Part shown: piece after piece, positions 43,424-58,370 of the stretch
Position numbering within the stretch: the stretch's first letter is position 1
Layout of the letters: each line of letters starts with the position of its first letter
From: Pseudomonas sessilinigenes
GTDB taxonomy: Bacteria > Pseudomonadota > Gammaproteobacteria > Pseudomonadales > Pseudomonadaceae
Assembly (NCBI RefSeq): GCF_003850565.1
Contig: NZ_CP027706.1
Span: 1,116,001-1,180,000, forward strand
Length of the DNA stretch: 64,000 nt
Direction: 5' to 3'
Made by a program: the position numbers and the translations under genes
The notes under the pieces: generated by a model
What the model saw: the letters and a program-made list of their open reading frames with translations, nothing else
What the model was told of the DNA's origin: nothing
Database searches by the model: none

Positions 43424-43445
43424 GCGAGGGAGTTGCCGCCCTCGC
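43424..43445. repeat. Inverted repeat between era and recO
   Basis: GCGAGGG (43424-43430) and CCCTCGC (43439-43445) are perfectly inverted around 8 bases, with TGT/ACA further out. It could be a weak stem-loop or a decayed REP-type element within the era-recO message. Confidence 0.45.
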
Positions 43446-43472
43446 CACATCCCACCTGAGAGTTGGACACCA

Positions 43473-44162
43473 ATGCCTAGTAGCACTCCCTCTGGCCAAC
43501 TTGCCTACGTCCTGCACAGCCGTGCCTATCGCGAGAGCAGTGCGCTGGTGGACTTTCTCACCCCTCAAGGTCGCTTGCGTGCGGTGCTGCGTGGTGCCCG
43601 CGGCAAGGCCGGGACGCTGGCTCGGCCTTTCGTTCCCCTGGATGTCGAGTTTCGCGGGCGGGGCGAATTGAAGAATGTCGGGCGTATGGAGAGTGCCGGA
43701 GTCGCTGCCTGGCTCAACGGCGAGGCGCTGTTCAGCGGCCTTTACCTGAATGAACTGCTGATCCGCCTGCTGCCGGCGGAAGATCCCCATCCGGCAGTGT
43801 TCGATCACTACGCTGCAACCTTGCAGGCCCTGGCCGAGGGGCGTCCGCTGGAGCCTTTGCTGCGAGCCTTCGAATGGCGCTTGCTGGACGATCTGGGCTA
43901 CGGCTTCGCCCTTGACCAGGATATCCATGGCGCTCCCATCGCCGCCGACGGCTTGTATCGCCTGCAAGTGGATGCCGGGTTGGAGCAGGTGTTCCTCTTG
44001 CAGCCGGGGTTGTTCAACGGGGCAGAGCTGCTGGCCATGGCAGAGGCCGACTGGACTTCCCCGGGGGCACTGGCGGCGGCCAAGCGCCTGATGCGCCAGG
44101 CCCTGGCGGTTCATCTTGGGGGGCGTCCCCTGGTTAGCCGCGAGTTGTTCCGCAAGCCTTGA
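43473..44162 (+). CDS. recO: DNA repair protein RecO
   Basis: RecO loads RecA on SSB-coated single strands with RecR. The 229-aa protein has an N-terminal OB fold ([34 protein letters not shown] spans it) and a helical C-terminal domain ([24 protein letters not shown]). It lacks the zinc-finger cysteines seen in some RecO proteins, as usual in this group. Part of rnc-era-recO-pdxJ. Confidence 0.95.
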   Translation: MPSSTPSGQLAYVLHSRAYRESSALVDFLTPQGRLRAVLRGARGKAGTLARPFVPLDVEFRGRGELKNVGRMESAGVAAWLNGEALFSGLYLNELLIRLLPAEDPHPAVFDHYAATLQALAEGRPLEPLLRAFEWRLLDDLGYGFALDQDIHGAPIAADGLYRLQVDAGLEQVFLLQPGLFNGAELLAMAEADWTSPGALAAAKRLMRQALAVHLGGRPLVSRELFRKP

Positions 44163-44270
44163 GTCCTTCATTAGATGGCTCGATGACCTGAGCGTTATCG
44201 GCAAATGGCAACGGACCCCGTTCTGCCCGTATGCTGTGCGCCGAATCTTCATTTATTCAGGAGCGCTTTC

Positions 44271-45014
44271 GTGACCACCAGCAATCGCATTCTTCTTGGC
44301 GTGAACATCGACCACGTTGCTACCCTGCGCCAGGCCCGGGGTACTCGCTATCCTGACCCGGTCAAGGCGGCGCTGGATGCGGAAGAGGCGGGTGCCGACG
44401 GGATCACCGTGCACCTGCGCGAAGACCGCCGGCATATCCAGGAGCGCGATGTGCTGCTGCTCAAGGACGTGCTGCAGACCCGCATGAACTTCGAGATGGG
44501 GGTCACCGAAGAAATGATGGCCTTTGCCGAGCGCATCCGTCCGGCGCATATCTGCCTGGTTCCGGAAACCCGCCAGGAACTGACCACAGAGGGTGGCCTG
44601 GATGTAGCGGGGCAAGAGGAGCGGATCAAGGCGGCAGTACAGCGCCTGTCGAAAATCGGCTCCGAGGTTTCGTTGTTCATCGACGCCGACGAGCGCCAGA
44701 TCGAAGCCTCCAAGCGGGCCGGCGCGCCGGCCATCGAGCTGCATACCGGGCGCTACGCCGATGCCCAGACTCCTGGCGAGGTGGCGCAAGAGCTGCAGCG
44801 TATCGTCGATGGAGTGGCGGTAGGCCTGGCCCAGGGCTTGATCGTCAATGCCGGTCACGGCCTGCATTATCACAACGTCGAGGCCGTAGCGGCGATCAAG
44901 GGCATCAATGAGCTGAACATCGGCCACGCCCTGGTTGCCCATGCATTGTTCGTCGGCTTCAAGGGAGCGGTGGCGGAAATGAAGGCGCTGATCCTGGCGG
45001 CTGCCAAGGGCTGA
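44271..45014 (+). CDS. pdxJ: Pyridoxine 5'-phosphate synthase PdxJ
   Basis: PdxJ condenses 1-deoxyxylulose-5-phosphate with 3-amino-2-oxopropyl phosphate to form pyridoxine phosphate. The 247-aa TIM-barrel protein contains [30 protein letters not shown] and the C-terminal [10 protein letters not shown] and [13 protein letters not shown] stretches. It starts at GTG 44271, with AGGAG nine bases upstream; the longer opening from 44205 lacks conservation. Last gene of the cluster. Confidence 0.95.
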   Translation: MTTSNRILLGVNIDHVATLRQARGTRYPDPVKAALDAEEAGADGITVHLREDRRHIQERDVLLLKDVLQTRMNFEMGVTEEMMAFAERIRPAHICLVPETRQELTTEGGLDVAGQEERIKAAVQRLSKIGSEVSLFIDADERQIEASKRAGAPAIELHTGRYADAQTPGEVAQELQRIVDGVAVGLAQGLIVNAGHGLHYHNVEAVAAIKGINELNIGHALVAHALFVGFKGAVAEMKALILAAAKG

Positions 45015-45028
45015 CCCACTGGCGCCCG

Positions 45029-45083
45029 GAGGCTGCGGCAAGGTCCGCATGACCTTCAGCGATCAGGCTATCGCCGCAGCCTC
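45029..45083. terminator. Nested hairpins between convergent pdxJ and mltF
   Basis: GAGGCTGCGGC (45029-45039) and GCCGCAGCCTC (45073-45083) are perfectly inverted, and between them AAGGTC-CGCAT-GACCTT (45040-45056) forms a second perfect stem. Placed between the two stops, it probably ends both transcripts. Confidence 0.7.
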
Positions 45084-45108
45084 GTTGCTGTGTCGGTAGC
45101 CGATCGCT

Positions 45109-46728
<1,620 letters not shown>

Positions 46729-46856
46729 TTATAGGGCTGTAGCCCCTGGCCGACATCCGGAGGGGCGAGGGCATAGTGTTTCGGGTGCCGATGCCGACGG
46801 TTTAAGTTAGAATGCACGGCCTCAAAGCACACCCCCTTCCCGAGGCTGTCCCGAAG

Positions 46857-50753
<3,897 letters not shown>

Positions 50754-50757
50754 GGCA

Positions 50758-51069
50758 ATGTACAAGCTCAGCTTCTTCGTGCCTCCCAGCCATGTGGAGC
50801 AGGTCAAGAGCGCCGTGTTCGCCGCAGGTGGCGGACGCATCGGCGCCTACGACCAGTGCGCCTGGCAGGTGCTCGGCCAGGGCCAGTTCCGCCCCCTGGA
50901 TGGCAGCCAGCCATTCCTCGGGCAGACCGGCCTGGTGGAGCGGGTGGAGGAATGGAAAGTCGAGCTGGTGGTGGCCGATGAACTGATCCGCGACGTGGTG
51001 ATGGCGCTCAAGCAGAGCCATCCCTACGAGACTCCGGCCTACGAGGTCTGGCGTCTGGAACAGTTCTGA
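50758..51069 (+). CDS. Small YqfO/NIF3-related protein
   Basis: The 103-aa protein matches the short, stand-alone YqfO/CutA-like domain found as an insert in larger NIF3 proteins: YKLSFFVPPSHVEQVKSAVFAAGGGRIGAYDQCAWQ, a GQFRPL block and the end SHPYETPAYEVWRLE. The function is unknown. It starts 4 bp after purL and shares its transcript, ending at a strong terminator. Confidence 0.85.
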   Translation: MYKLSFFVPPSHVEQVKSAVFAAGGGRIGAYDQCAWQVLGQGQFRPLDGSQPFLGQTGLVERVEEWKVELVVADELIRDVVMALKQSHPYETPAYEVWRLEQF

Positions 51070-51083
51070 GGTTATCCACAGAC

Positions 51084-51123
51084 AAAAAGCCCGCTGAACC
51101 GGAAACGGCCAGCGGGCTTTTTT
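51084..51123. terminator. Terminator between YqfO-like gene and nagE
   Basis: AAAAGCCCGCTG (51085-51096) and CAGCGGGCTTTT (51110-51121) form a 12-bp stem with T-run on the plus strand and an A-run that serves the opposite strand. It lies between the convergent stops at 51069 and 51145, so it can end both operons. Confidence 0.9.
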
Positions 51124-51144
51124 ATGGGCGTGCAGGCAAGTCCT

Positions 51145-52851
51145 TCAGGCGCCGGCACCCACCTTGCGAGGTATCAGCGCTTGCATGGCAGCCTGCAAAC
51201 CGAGTGCTTTCTCGCCAATCAATACATGCCAGACATCCCCTTCCAGGCGCCGAGTGCCCTGGCAGCCCAGGCCTCTGAGCGCCGCCTCCGACAGGCCCTG
51301 GCTGTTGCTCAGTTGGACCCGCAGGCGGGTCAGGGCCACGCAGTCCAGTTGCAACAGGTTATCGCGGCCACCCAGGGCGTTGAGCCATTGTTGGGCTTCT
51401 TGTGCAGGAACCGGGGTTGGCGCGGGGGCCGATTCGGGGGCGGTGGATGGAGCCACCACGGGCGCCGTTGGCAGGGCCTGGCGGATTTCATCGGCGATGC
51501 TATCGGCGGTCGGGCCGACCACCACTTGCAGGCTGCAGCCCTTGCCGGGGCGTACCACGGCCATGGCACCCAGGGCCTTGAGCTCGGCGTCACGGGCCAG
51601 GTCGCGGTCGGCCAGTTCCAGGCGCAGGCGGGTGGTGCAGGCGCCCACGGTGATCAGGTTAGCGGCGCCGCCCAGGGCCTTGATGTAGGCGCTGGCGCGC
51701 TGGTCTTTGGCCAGCTCGCTCTTGCCGGCGCAGGGGCTGTCCTCGCGACCCGGGGTCTTGAGGTTGAAGCGACGAATGCAGAAATCGAACACCAGGTAGT
51801 AGATCACCGCATACAGCAAGCCTACCGGCAGCACCTTCCAGCCATTGGTGGAGCGCCCCCAGCCCAGGGCCATGTCGATGGCGCCGCCGGAGAAGGTGAA
51901 GCCCAGGTGGATATCCAGCAGGTTGGTCAGGGCCATGGACATCCCGGTGAGCAGCGCATGCACCAGGTACAGCAGCGGTGCCAGGAACATGAAGGCGAAC
52001 TCGATGGGTTCGGTGACCCCGGTGAGGAACGAGGTCAGGGCCATGGACAGGAAGATCCCGCCCATCACCTTGCGCCGCTCCGGCAGGGCATTGCGGTACA
52101 TGGCCAGGCAGGCGGCGGGCAGGCCGAACAGCATCATCGGGAACATCCCGGTCATGAACTGGCCGCCGTTGGGGTCGCCGGCAAAATAGCGGGTCAGGTC
52201 GCCGGTGACCACGGCGCCGGTGTTCGGATCGGTGAAGCTGCCGAAGATGAACCAGGCCATGTTGTTGAGGATGTGGTGCAGGCCGGTGACGATCAGCAGG
52301 CGGTTGAACACGCCGAAGACAAAGGCGCCGAAGCTGCCGCTTTCCAGCAGCAGTTGGCCGAAGCCGTTGATGCCATGCTGGATCGGCGGCCAGATCAGGC
52401 CGAACACCACCCCCAGGCCCACGGCGGTGAAGCCGGTGACGATGGGCACGAAGCGCCGGCCACCGAAGAACGCCAGGTACTCCGGCAGCTTGATGTCCTT
52501 GAAGCGGTTGTACAGCGCACCGGCCGTCAGCCCGCTGATGATCCCGGCGAGCATGCCCATGTTGATGCTGGCGTCCAGCACCTTGAGGGTCGAGATCATC
52601 ACCAGGTAACCGATCGCTCCGGCCAGGCCGGCGGTGCCGTTGTTGTCCTTGGCGAAACCCACGGCGATCCCGATGGCGAAGATCAGCGCCAGGTTGCCGA
52701 AGATCGACTGGCCAGCATCGTGGATGATGGCGATGTCCAGCAGGTCGGTGTCACCCAGGCGCAGCAGCAGGCCGGCGATGGGCAGGATGGCGATGGGCAG
52801 CATCAATGCCCGGCCGAGGCGCTGCAGGCCCTCGATGAAGTACTGGTACAT
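51145..52851 (-). CDS. nagE: N-acetylglucosamine PTS permease NagE (EIIC-EIIB plus second EIIB-like domain)
   Basis: NagE imports and phosphorylates N-acetylglucosamine. The 568-aa protein has an EIIC membrane domain of about 10 helices (about 1-355; the GITEPIEF-like segment reads GVTEPIEFAFMFLAP), a linker, an EIIB domain (about 385-465) with the phosphorylation Cys in GACTTRLRL, a Pro/Ala linker, and a second EIIB-like domain (about 485-565). In the second copy the equivalent stretch reads CVALTRLRV, with Ala where the Cys should be, so it is probably not phosphorylated. No EIIA is attached; it is provided by NagF. Last gene of the nag operon. Confidence 0.93.
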   Translation of the reverse strand: MYQYFIEGLQRLGRALMLPIAILPIAGLLLRLGDTDLLDIAIIHDAGQSIFGNLALIFAIGIAVGFAKDNNGTAGLAGAIGYLVMISTLKVLDASINMGMLAGIISGLTAGALYNRFKDIKLPEYLAFFGGRRFVPIVTGFTAVGLGVVFGLIWPPIQHGINGFGQLLLESGSFGAFVFGVFNRLLIVTGLHHILNNMAWFIFGSFTDPNTGAVVTGDLTRYFAGDPNGGQFMTGMFPMMLFGLPAACLAMYRNALPERRKVMGGIFLSMALTSFLTGVTEPIEFAFMFLAPLLYLVHALLTGMSMALTNLLDIHLGFTFSGGAIDMALGWGRSTNGWKVLPVGLLYAVIYYLVFDFCIRRFNLKTPGREDSPCAGKSELAKDQRASAYIKALGGAANLITVGACTTRLRLELADRDLARDAELKALGAMAVVRPGKGCSLQVVVGPTADSIADEIRQALPTAPVVAPSTAPESAPAPTPVPAQEAQQWLNALGGRDNLLQLDCVALTRLRVQLSNSQGLSEAALRGLGCQGTRRLEGDVWHVLIGEKALGLQAAMQALIPRKVGAGA

Positions 52852-52869
52852 GGCGTCTCTCCTGGATTC

Positions 52870-55392
52870 TTATGGTTGTAGAGGCCAATGCTGCGCGCAG
52901 GCCTGGCGGACCGCGGCAGCACCCGGCAGGTCGAGCAACGTCGGGCTGAGCTGGCGGCACCGGCTGATCTCCAGCTGGCGTACCCGGTCCTTGATTTCCC
53001 CGACCTGCGGCGGGCTGACCGACAGTTCGCTGACGCCCAGGCCAATCAGCACCGGGGTCGCGAGCGGATCGCTGGCCAGGGCGCCGCAGACCCCGACCCA
53101 GCGACCGTGGCGTGCAGCCCCGGCGCAGGTCTGGGCGATCAGGCGCAGCAGGGCCGGATGCAGGGCGTCGACCCGGGCGGCCAATCCAGCGTGGTCGCGG
53201 TCCATGGCCAGGGTGTATTGGGACAGGTCATTGGTGCCGATGGACAGGAAGTCGGCGTGTTCGGCCAGTTGTTCGGCCATCAGCGCCGCAGCTGGCACTT
53301 CGATCATCACCCCCAGCTCCGGGTGCTGGCTGACTCCCAGTTCGCTGGCCAGGGTCTCAAGGCGCTGGCGGATGTGCAGCAGCTCGGCCACCTCGGTGAC
53401 CATTGGCAGCATGATCCGGCAGCGTGCCACCGGCGAGACTTGCAACAGGGCCCGCAGTTGCTGGTCCAGTAGTTCGGGGCGGGCCTGGGCCAGGCGGATG
53501 CCGCGCAGGCCCAGCACCGGGTTGGCCTCGGCCGGCAGTGGCAGGTAGTCCAGCTGCTTGTCGCCGCCCACATCGATGGTGCGGATGATCACCGGTTTGT
53601 CGCCCATGGCATCCAGCACGTCCTGGTAGGCCTGGCGCTGTTCCGCTTCGTTTGGTGCGTGCTGGCGGTCGACGAACAGGAATTCGGTGCGCAGCAGGCC
53701 GATGCCGTCGGCACCGCCCTGGCAGGCCTCCCGAGCCTCGTCGCTGGAGGCCACGTTGGCCGCGACCTCTATCGCCGTGCCGTCACGGGTCAGGGCCGGC
53801 TGTGCGGCCTGCTGTTGCTGCAAGGCGCGACGTTGCAAGCGGGCCCGATGGGCCTCCTGTACCTGTTGCAGGCGTTGCGGATCGAGCACAAGTTCCAGGC
53901 GCCCGCCGTCGGCATCCAGCACCACCTGGCGACCGTTTTCCAGGTGCAGGACTTCCTGGCCCAGGGCCACCAGGCACGGCAGGCCCTTGCCCCGGGCCAG
54001 GATCGCCACATGGGAGGTCGCGCCGCCGGCAGCCATGCACAGGCCGGCTACGCCCTGGGCGCTCAGTTGCAGCAGGTCCGAGGGGGTCAGTTCTTCGGCG
54101 GCGACCAGCGCCCCGGGCGGCAGATCGTAGTGCCAGATTTCGCCCAGCAAGGCCCGCAGCACCCGCTGTTGCAGGTCGCGCAGATCGTTGGTGCGCTCAG
54201 CCAGCAAGGGGTTATCCAGGCTTTGCAGCACCTGGCACTGCTCGGCGATCGCCGCGCTCCAGGCGTGGGTGGCGGCCCGGCCCTGGGCGATGGCGGCGTG
54301 GGCGGCGTCCAGCAGGGTCGGGTCTTCCAGCAGGGCCAGGTGGGCGTTGAAGATGTCCTGTTCTTCCTGGTCCCGACGCTGGCGAGCCTGATCCAGGGTC
54401 TGGCGGATATCGGCGCGTACCTGGTCCAGGGCTTTCTCCAAGGCTTGGCGCTGTTCATCAGGCGGGTGCTGGCCAAGGTCTTCCGGCAACTGCATGGCCT
54501 TAAGCCGCAGCAACGGGCCGGCGATCAGCCCTGGCGCGGCACAGACCCCATGCAGTACGCCATCTTCAGCGGGGCGCCGGATGCTGGACGCGAGTGCGGC
54601 AGGCGCCGGGTGGGCGTCGCTCTCCAGCGCCGTGCCTAGGGTCTTGAGCAGCGCCTGCAAGGCGGCCTGGCAATCGGCGCCCTGGCAGCTGACCTGCACT
54701 TCATCCTGTTCGCCGATGCCCAGGCCCATCAGGGCTACCAGGCTGGTGCAGGGGGCACTCTTGTCCTTGAAGCTCAGCTGCGATTGGCTGGCGAAGCCGG
54801 CGGCGCATTGACGGACCAGGGCCGCGGGACGCGCATGCAGGCCGCCGCGGTGGGCAACCCGGACCCGGGCGCTGGCCTGTTCTGCCGAGTCCGGGGCGGC
54901 AGTTGCGTGTGTAGGGGCCTGGTTGCGCTGTGTGATATGCAGCAGCGGTTCGCCGACCTTGACGGTACCCAGGCTCAGCGGACGCTGGTCGAAACCCTCG
55001 CTGTTGGTCAGGATCAGCACGCTGATCAGGCTCCGGCAGTGCTGCGCGACATAGTCCAGGTCGAAGCGCAGCAGGGGTTGGCCGGCGTTGACGCGCTGAC
55101 CCTCCTGGACCAGCAACTCGAAGCCTTCGCCTTGTAGCTCGACGGTGTCCAGGCCCAGGTGCAGCAGTAACTGTGCGCCGTTGTCGGCGCGCAGGGTCAC
55201 GGCGTGCCCGGTCCGGGCGACCTGGATTACCACGCCAGGGCAAGGGGCGTGCAGGGTGTCGTTGAGCGGGTCGATGGCGATCCCGTCGCCCATGGCTCCG
55301 CTGGCGAACACCGGGTCGGGAACGCTACGCAGTGGCAGTACGGGCCCACTGAGTGGGGCACTGAGCGTCAGGTCATTATTGTTGTTGTGCAT
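52870..55392 (-). CDS. nagF: Multiphosphoryl-transfer protein NagF (EIIA-HPr-EI fusion)
   Basis: The 840-aa protein carries phosphate from phosphoenolpyruvate to NagE. Order of domains: EIIA-Glc type (about 10-155, phospho-His78 in LLLHLGLDTVEL), HPr (about 172-260, phospho-His186 in GLHARPA) and enzyme I (about 275-840) with the phospho-His of GGATSHVAI, the PEP-binding RTEF and C-terminal GTNDLSQY. All sites are intact. I take ATG 55392; an in-frame TTG at 55413 has no ribosome site. It lies 18 bp before nagE and 28 bp after nagB. Confidence 0.94.
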   Translation of the reverse strand: MHNNNNDLTLSAPLSGPVLPLRSVPDPVFASGAMGDGIAIDPLNDTLHAPCPGVVIQVARTGHAVTLRADNGAQLLLHLGLDTVELQGEGFELLVQEGQRVNAGQPLLRFDLDYVAQHCRSLISVLILTNSEGFDQRPLSLGTVKVGEPLLHITQRNQAPTHATAAPDSAEQASARVRVAHRGGLHARPAALVRQCAAGFASQSQLSFKDKSAPCTSLVALMGLGIGEQDEVQVSCQGADCQAALQALLKTLGTALESDAHPAPAALASSIRRPAEDGVLHGVCAAPGLIAGPLLRLKAMQLPEDLGQHPPDEQRQALEKALDQVRADIRQTLDQARQRRDQEEQDIFNAHLALLEDPTLLDAAHAAIAQGRAATHAWSAAIAEQCQVLQSLDNPLLAERTNDLRDLQQRVLRALLGEIWHYDLPPGALVAAEELTPSDLLQLSAQGVAGLCMAAGGATSHVAILARGKGLPCLVALGQEVLHLENGRQVVLDADGGRLELVLDPQRLQQVQEAHRARLQRRALQQQQAAQPALTRDGTAIEVAANVASSDEAREACQGGADGIGLLRTEFLFVDRQHAPNEAEQRQAYQDVLDAMGDKPVIIRTIDVGGDKQLDYLPLPAEANPVLGLRGIRLAQARPELLDQQLRALLQVSPVARCRIMLPMVTEVAELLHIRQRLETLASELGVSQHPELGVMIEVPAAALMAEQLAEHADFLSIGTNDLSQYTLAMDRDHAGLAARVDALHPALLRLIAQTCAGAARHGRWVGVCGALASDPLATPVLIGLGVSELSVSPPQVGEIKDRVRQLEISRCRQLSPTLLDLPGAAAVRQACAQHWPLQP

Positions 55393-55420
55393 GGCGCAGT
55401 ACTCATCGATCAAGGGGGGC

Positions 55421-56443
55421 TTAGTGAGTGCGGGTCACTTTGCTCAGGTGCCGTGGCTGGTCGGGGTCCATGCGGCGGGCCTCGGCCAGGCCAGCGGCCA
55501 TGACATAGAAACTCTGGATCGCCAGGATCGGGTCCAGCGCCGGGTGGTTCGCCAGGCACAGCGGCAGGTCCCGTTCCTGGATATCGTCCGGTGCGGCCAG
55601 CAGTACCTTGGCGCCGCGCTGGCGCATGTCGGCGGCCAGGCTTAGCAGGCCGCCCTGTTCCGCCCCGCGTGGGGCGAACACCAACAGCGGGTAGTCGTGC
55701 TCGATCAGGGCCATCGGGCCATGGCGGACTTCGGCGCTGCTGAAGGCTTCGGCCTGGATCGCCGAGGTTTCCTTGAGCTTGAGCGCGGCCTCCTGGGCGA
55801 TGGCAAAGCCTGCTCCGCGGCCGATCACCATCAGCCGCTGGCAGTCGCGCAGGGCCGCGATGGCCGGGCTCCAGTCCTGGGTGGCAGCCTGCTCCAGGCC
55901 TTCGGGCAGGGCCAGCCCGGCTTCCAGCAGGTGTGCGTCCTCATTCCAGTGGCCGATCAGGCGCGCGCTGGCGCTGAGGGTGGCGATGAAGCTCTTGGTG
56001 GCGGCGACACTCTGTTCGGTGCCGGCATACAGCGGCAGGGCGAATTCGCTGGCCGCTTCCAGTGGGCTGTTCGGCGCATTGACCAGGCCGACGGTGAGGG
56101 CGCCGCGCTTGCGCAGCAGGCGCACGCTGTTCACCAGGTCCGGGCTTTGGCCCGACTGGGAGAAGGCGAAGACCGCCTGGCCGCTGACCCGCAGTGGCGC
56201 TTGCTGCATGGTGACCACCGACATCGGCAGTGACGCCACCGGGATACCCGCATGCTGCATGGTCAGGTAGGCGAAATAACTGGCGGCATGGTCGGAGCTG
56301 CCCCGGGCCACGGTCATCGCCACTTGCGGCGGTTGGCGTCGCAGGCGACCGGCCACCTCCACCAGCGACGGCTCCAGGTGCTGTAGCTGGTTGCTCACGG
56401 CGGTGTGCGAGGACAGCGCCTCTTCAAGCATCTTGGAAGTCAA
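55421..56443 (-). CDS. SIS-domain glucosamine-6-phosphate deaminase (NagB-II type)
   Basis: The 340-aa protein has two SIS sugar-phosphate isomerase domains, like the isomerase half of GlmS but without the glutaminase half (VARGSSDHAASYFAYL; FSQSGQSPDLV; LKLKETSAIQAEAFSSAEVRHGPMAL; end RHLSKVTRTH). In nag clusters this family (NagB-II) replaces classical NagB, turning glucosamine-6-phosphate to fructose-6-phosphate and ammonia. It starts with TTG at 56443, six bases after GGAG, overlapping the nagA end by 20 bp. An ATG four codons later is possible. Confidence 0.88.
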   Translation of the reverse strand: MTSKMLEEALSSHTAVSNQLQHLEPSLVEVAGRLRRQPPQVAMTVARGSSDHAASYFAYLTMQHAGIPVASLPMSVVTMQQAPLRVSGQAVFAFSQSGQSPDLVNSVRLLRKRGALTVGLVNAPNSPLEAASEFALPLYAGTEQSVAATKSFIATLSASARLIGHWNEDAHLLEAGLALPEGLEQAATQDWSPAIAALRDCQRLMVIGRGAGFAIAQEAALKLKETSAIQAEAFSSAEVRHGPMALIEHDYPLLVFAPRGAEQGGLLSLAADMRQRGAKVLLAAPDDIQERDLPLCLANHPALDPILAIQSFYVMAAGLAEARRMDPDQPRHLSKVTRTH

Positions 56444-57530
56444 GCTCTTCTCCTTCGACCATGACGGCGGTCAGTTTGAGTGCGCGGTCCAGGCGCACGC
56501 TGTCGGCCCAACTGCCAGGTTGCAGGCGGCCGCGTTCGGGGAGGCCGAGGTAGTCGGCGGGAAATTGCGACAGGCGCTGCGAGGCGTCCGCCAGGGGCAG
56601 GCCGATCTTCACCAGGTTGCGTAGCGCCTGGTCCATGGTCAGGGTGCTACCGGCCAGGGTGCCATCCGGCAGGCGCACGCCACCCAGGCACTTGGTCACG
56701 GTGTGGCTGCCCAGCTTGTACTCGCCGTCGGGCATGCCCGCGGCAGCGGTGGAATCGGTGACGCAGTACAGGCATGGGATCGAGCGCAGGGCCACGCGCA
56801 TTGCCCCGGGATGTACATGCAAGAGGTCGGGGATCAGCTCGGCGTACTGGGCATGGGCCAGGGCCGCACCGACGATCCCCGGCTCGCGGTGATGCAGCGG
56901 GCTCATGGCGTTGTACAGGTGGGTGAAGCTGGTGGCGCCGGCGGCCATGGCGGCCACGCCTTCTTCATAGCTGCCCAGGGTGTGGCCGATCTGCATGCGT
57001 ATCCCGCGTGCGCTCAGGGCCCGGATCAGATCGTTGTGGCCCGCTACTTCCGGCGCGATGGTGATCACCCGGATCGGTGCCAGTTCCAGGTACTGCTCGA
57101 TTTCGCTCAACAGCGCGGTATGGGCGAAGTTCGGCTGGGCGCCCAGCTTGCCGGGGTTGATGTAGGGGCCTTCCAGATGCACACCCAGGACCCGGGCGGA
57201 CCCAGCCGGCCGCTGCCGGGCATACCGGCCGAGCTGTTCCAGCACATCGCGGATTTCCGCACTGGGCGCGGTCATGGTGGTGGCCAGCAACGAGGTGGTG
57301 CCGAAGCGCATATGGGTGCGGGCGATGGTCTCGAAGGCTTCGCTGCCCTGCATGATGTCCTTGCCGCCACCGCCGTGCACATGCAGGTCGATAAAACCGG
57401 GCAGCAGGTAGGGCAGGTCGTTGTCCGCCGGATCGCAGGGGCTGCCATCGATGGCAGTCACCTTGCCTTCATGGTGGATCAGGTGGCCGCGGATCCAGCC
57501 TTGGGGCGTGAGTATGTTGGCTTCGGACAT
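56424..57530 (-). CDS. nagA: N-acetylglucosamine-6-phosphate deacetylase NagA
   Basis: NagA removes the acetyl group from GlcNAc-6-phosphate. The 368-aa amidohydrolase contains the metal site FIDLHVHGGGGKDIM, GVHLEGPYINPGKLGAQ, the GHTLGSYEEGVAAMAAGATSFTHLYNAMS stretch and the catalytic Asp in VTDSTAAAGM. From ATG 57530 it has normal length; the frame continues upstream to 57968 inside nagR as a shadow. It lies 29 bp after nagR. Confidence 0.95.
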   Translation of the reverse strand: MSEANILTPQGWIRGHLIHHEGKVTAIDGSPCDPADNDLPYLLPGFIDLHVHGGGGKDIMQGSEAFETIARTHMRFGTTSLLATTMTAPSAEIRDVLEQLGRYARQRPAGSARVLGVHLEGPYINPGKLGAQPNFAHTALLSEIEQYLELAPIRVITIAPEVAGHNDLIRALSARGIRMQIGHTLGSYEEGVAAMAAGATSFTHLYNAMSPLHHREPGIVGAALAHAQYAELIPDLLHVHPGAMRVALRSIPCLYCVTDSTAAAGMPDGEYKLGSHTVTKCLGGVRLPDGTLAGSTLTMDQALRNLVKIGLPLADASQRLSQFPADYLGLPERGRLQPGSWADSVRLDRALKLTAVMVEGEELDFQDA

Positions 57531-57559
57531 GGGCGTTTCTCGGATTCCTGGAGACTGGT

Positions 57560-58291
57560 TCAGCGTCGCAGTTCGGCGACGAAGTCGTAGTAGTCGTTGC
57601 GGCAGTAGGTATCGGTGACCTCGATCGGGGTGTTGTCCTCCAGGTAGCCGACCCGGGTCATCAGCAGCATGGCGGTGCCGGGGGCGATGCCCACCAGGCT
57701 GGCGAACTCGTCCGAGGCATTGATCGCCTGGATGTGCTGCAGCGCCCGTACCACGGGGCGCTTGATGCCATCGAGGTATTCGTACAGGGAGTCGCCCACC
57801 GCTTCCGGGCGGGCAATGATGCTGGCCGGCAGGGTGCTCATCTCGATCGCCATCACCACGTCGTCGGCTTTGCGCAGGCGCTTGAGGCGCGCCACCTTGT
57901 CGTTGGGCGACAGGCCGAGGCGAATCAGTTCTTCGTGGGTGGGGGGCGTGATGGTGCGTTCCAGCCATTGGGAGCCGGGCACGAAGCCCTTGAGGCGCAG
58001 CATTTCACTGAAGCCGGAAAGCCGCGACAGCGGTTGTTCCAGGCGTGGGGTGATAAAGGTCCCTGAACCCTGGTTGCGTCGGATCAGCCCCTGCTCGAAG
58101 AGCACTTCCAGGGCCTTGCGCGCAGTCACTCGGGAAATGCCCAGCAGTTCGCTGAGGTTGCGCTCGGAGGGAAGGGCCTGCTCGGCTTTCCACTGGCCAG
58201 CATGAATCGCCGCTTCCAGGTTGCGGGCCAGTTGCAGGTACAGCGGGGTGGGTTGGGTGTCGTCCGGGCGCAGGTTCAGCAGCTGGTTCAT
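57560..58291 (-). CDS. nagR: GntR/HutC-family regulator of the nag operon (NagR)
   Basis: The 243-aa protein has a GntR winged helix (about 15-80; LPSERNLSELLGISRVTARKALEVL) and a UTRA ligand domain (about 100-240), the HutC/DasR/NagR architecture that senses GlcNAc-6-phosphate or related sugar phosphates. I start it at ATG 58291 (MNQLLNLRPDD). As first gene of nagR-nagA-nagB-nagF-nagE it would repress its own operon. Candidate operators lie in the promoter just upstream. Confidence 0.88.
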   Translation of the reverse strand: MNQLLNLRPDDTQPTPLYLQLARNLEAAIHAGQWKAEQALPSERNLSELLGISRVTARKALEVLFEQGLIRRNQGSGTFITPRLEQPLSRLSGFSEMLRLKGFVPGSQWLERTITPPTHEELIRLGLSPNDKVARLKRLRKADDVVMAIEMSTLPASIIARPEAVGDSLYEYLDGIKRPVVRALQHIQAINASDEFASLVGIAPGTAMLLMTRVGYLEDNTPIEVTDTYCRNDYYDFVAELRR

Positions 58292-58341
58292 GATCAGGTT
58301 TCCGATGCGGTTATAGGTTGTTGTCGCTCGGTAGTGCCGAA

Positions 58342-58370
58342 AAACTAATACCACTTAAATACCATGTCAA
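58342..58370 (-). promoter_or_regulatory. Promoter of the nag operon with embedded operator repeats
   Basis: On the minus strand a perfect TTGACA (58365-58370) is followed after 17 bp by TAGTTT (58342-58347). The spacer contains TGGTATT twice (58358-58364 and 58347-58353), 11 bp apart, as expected for repressor sites on one face of the helix. Confidence 0.6.
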
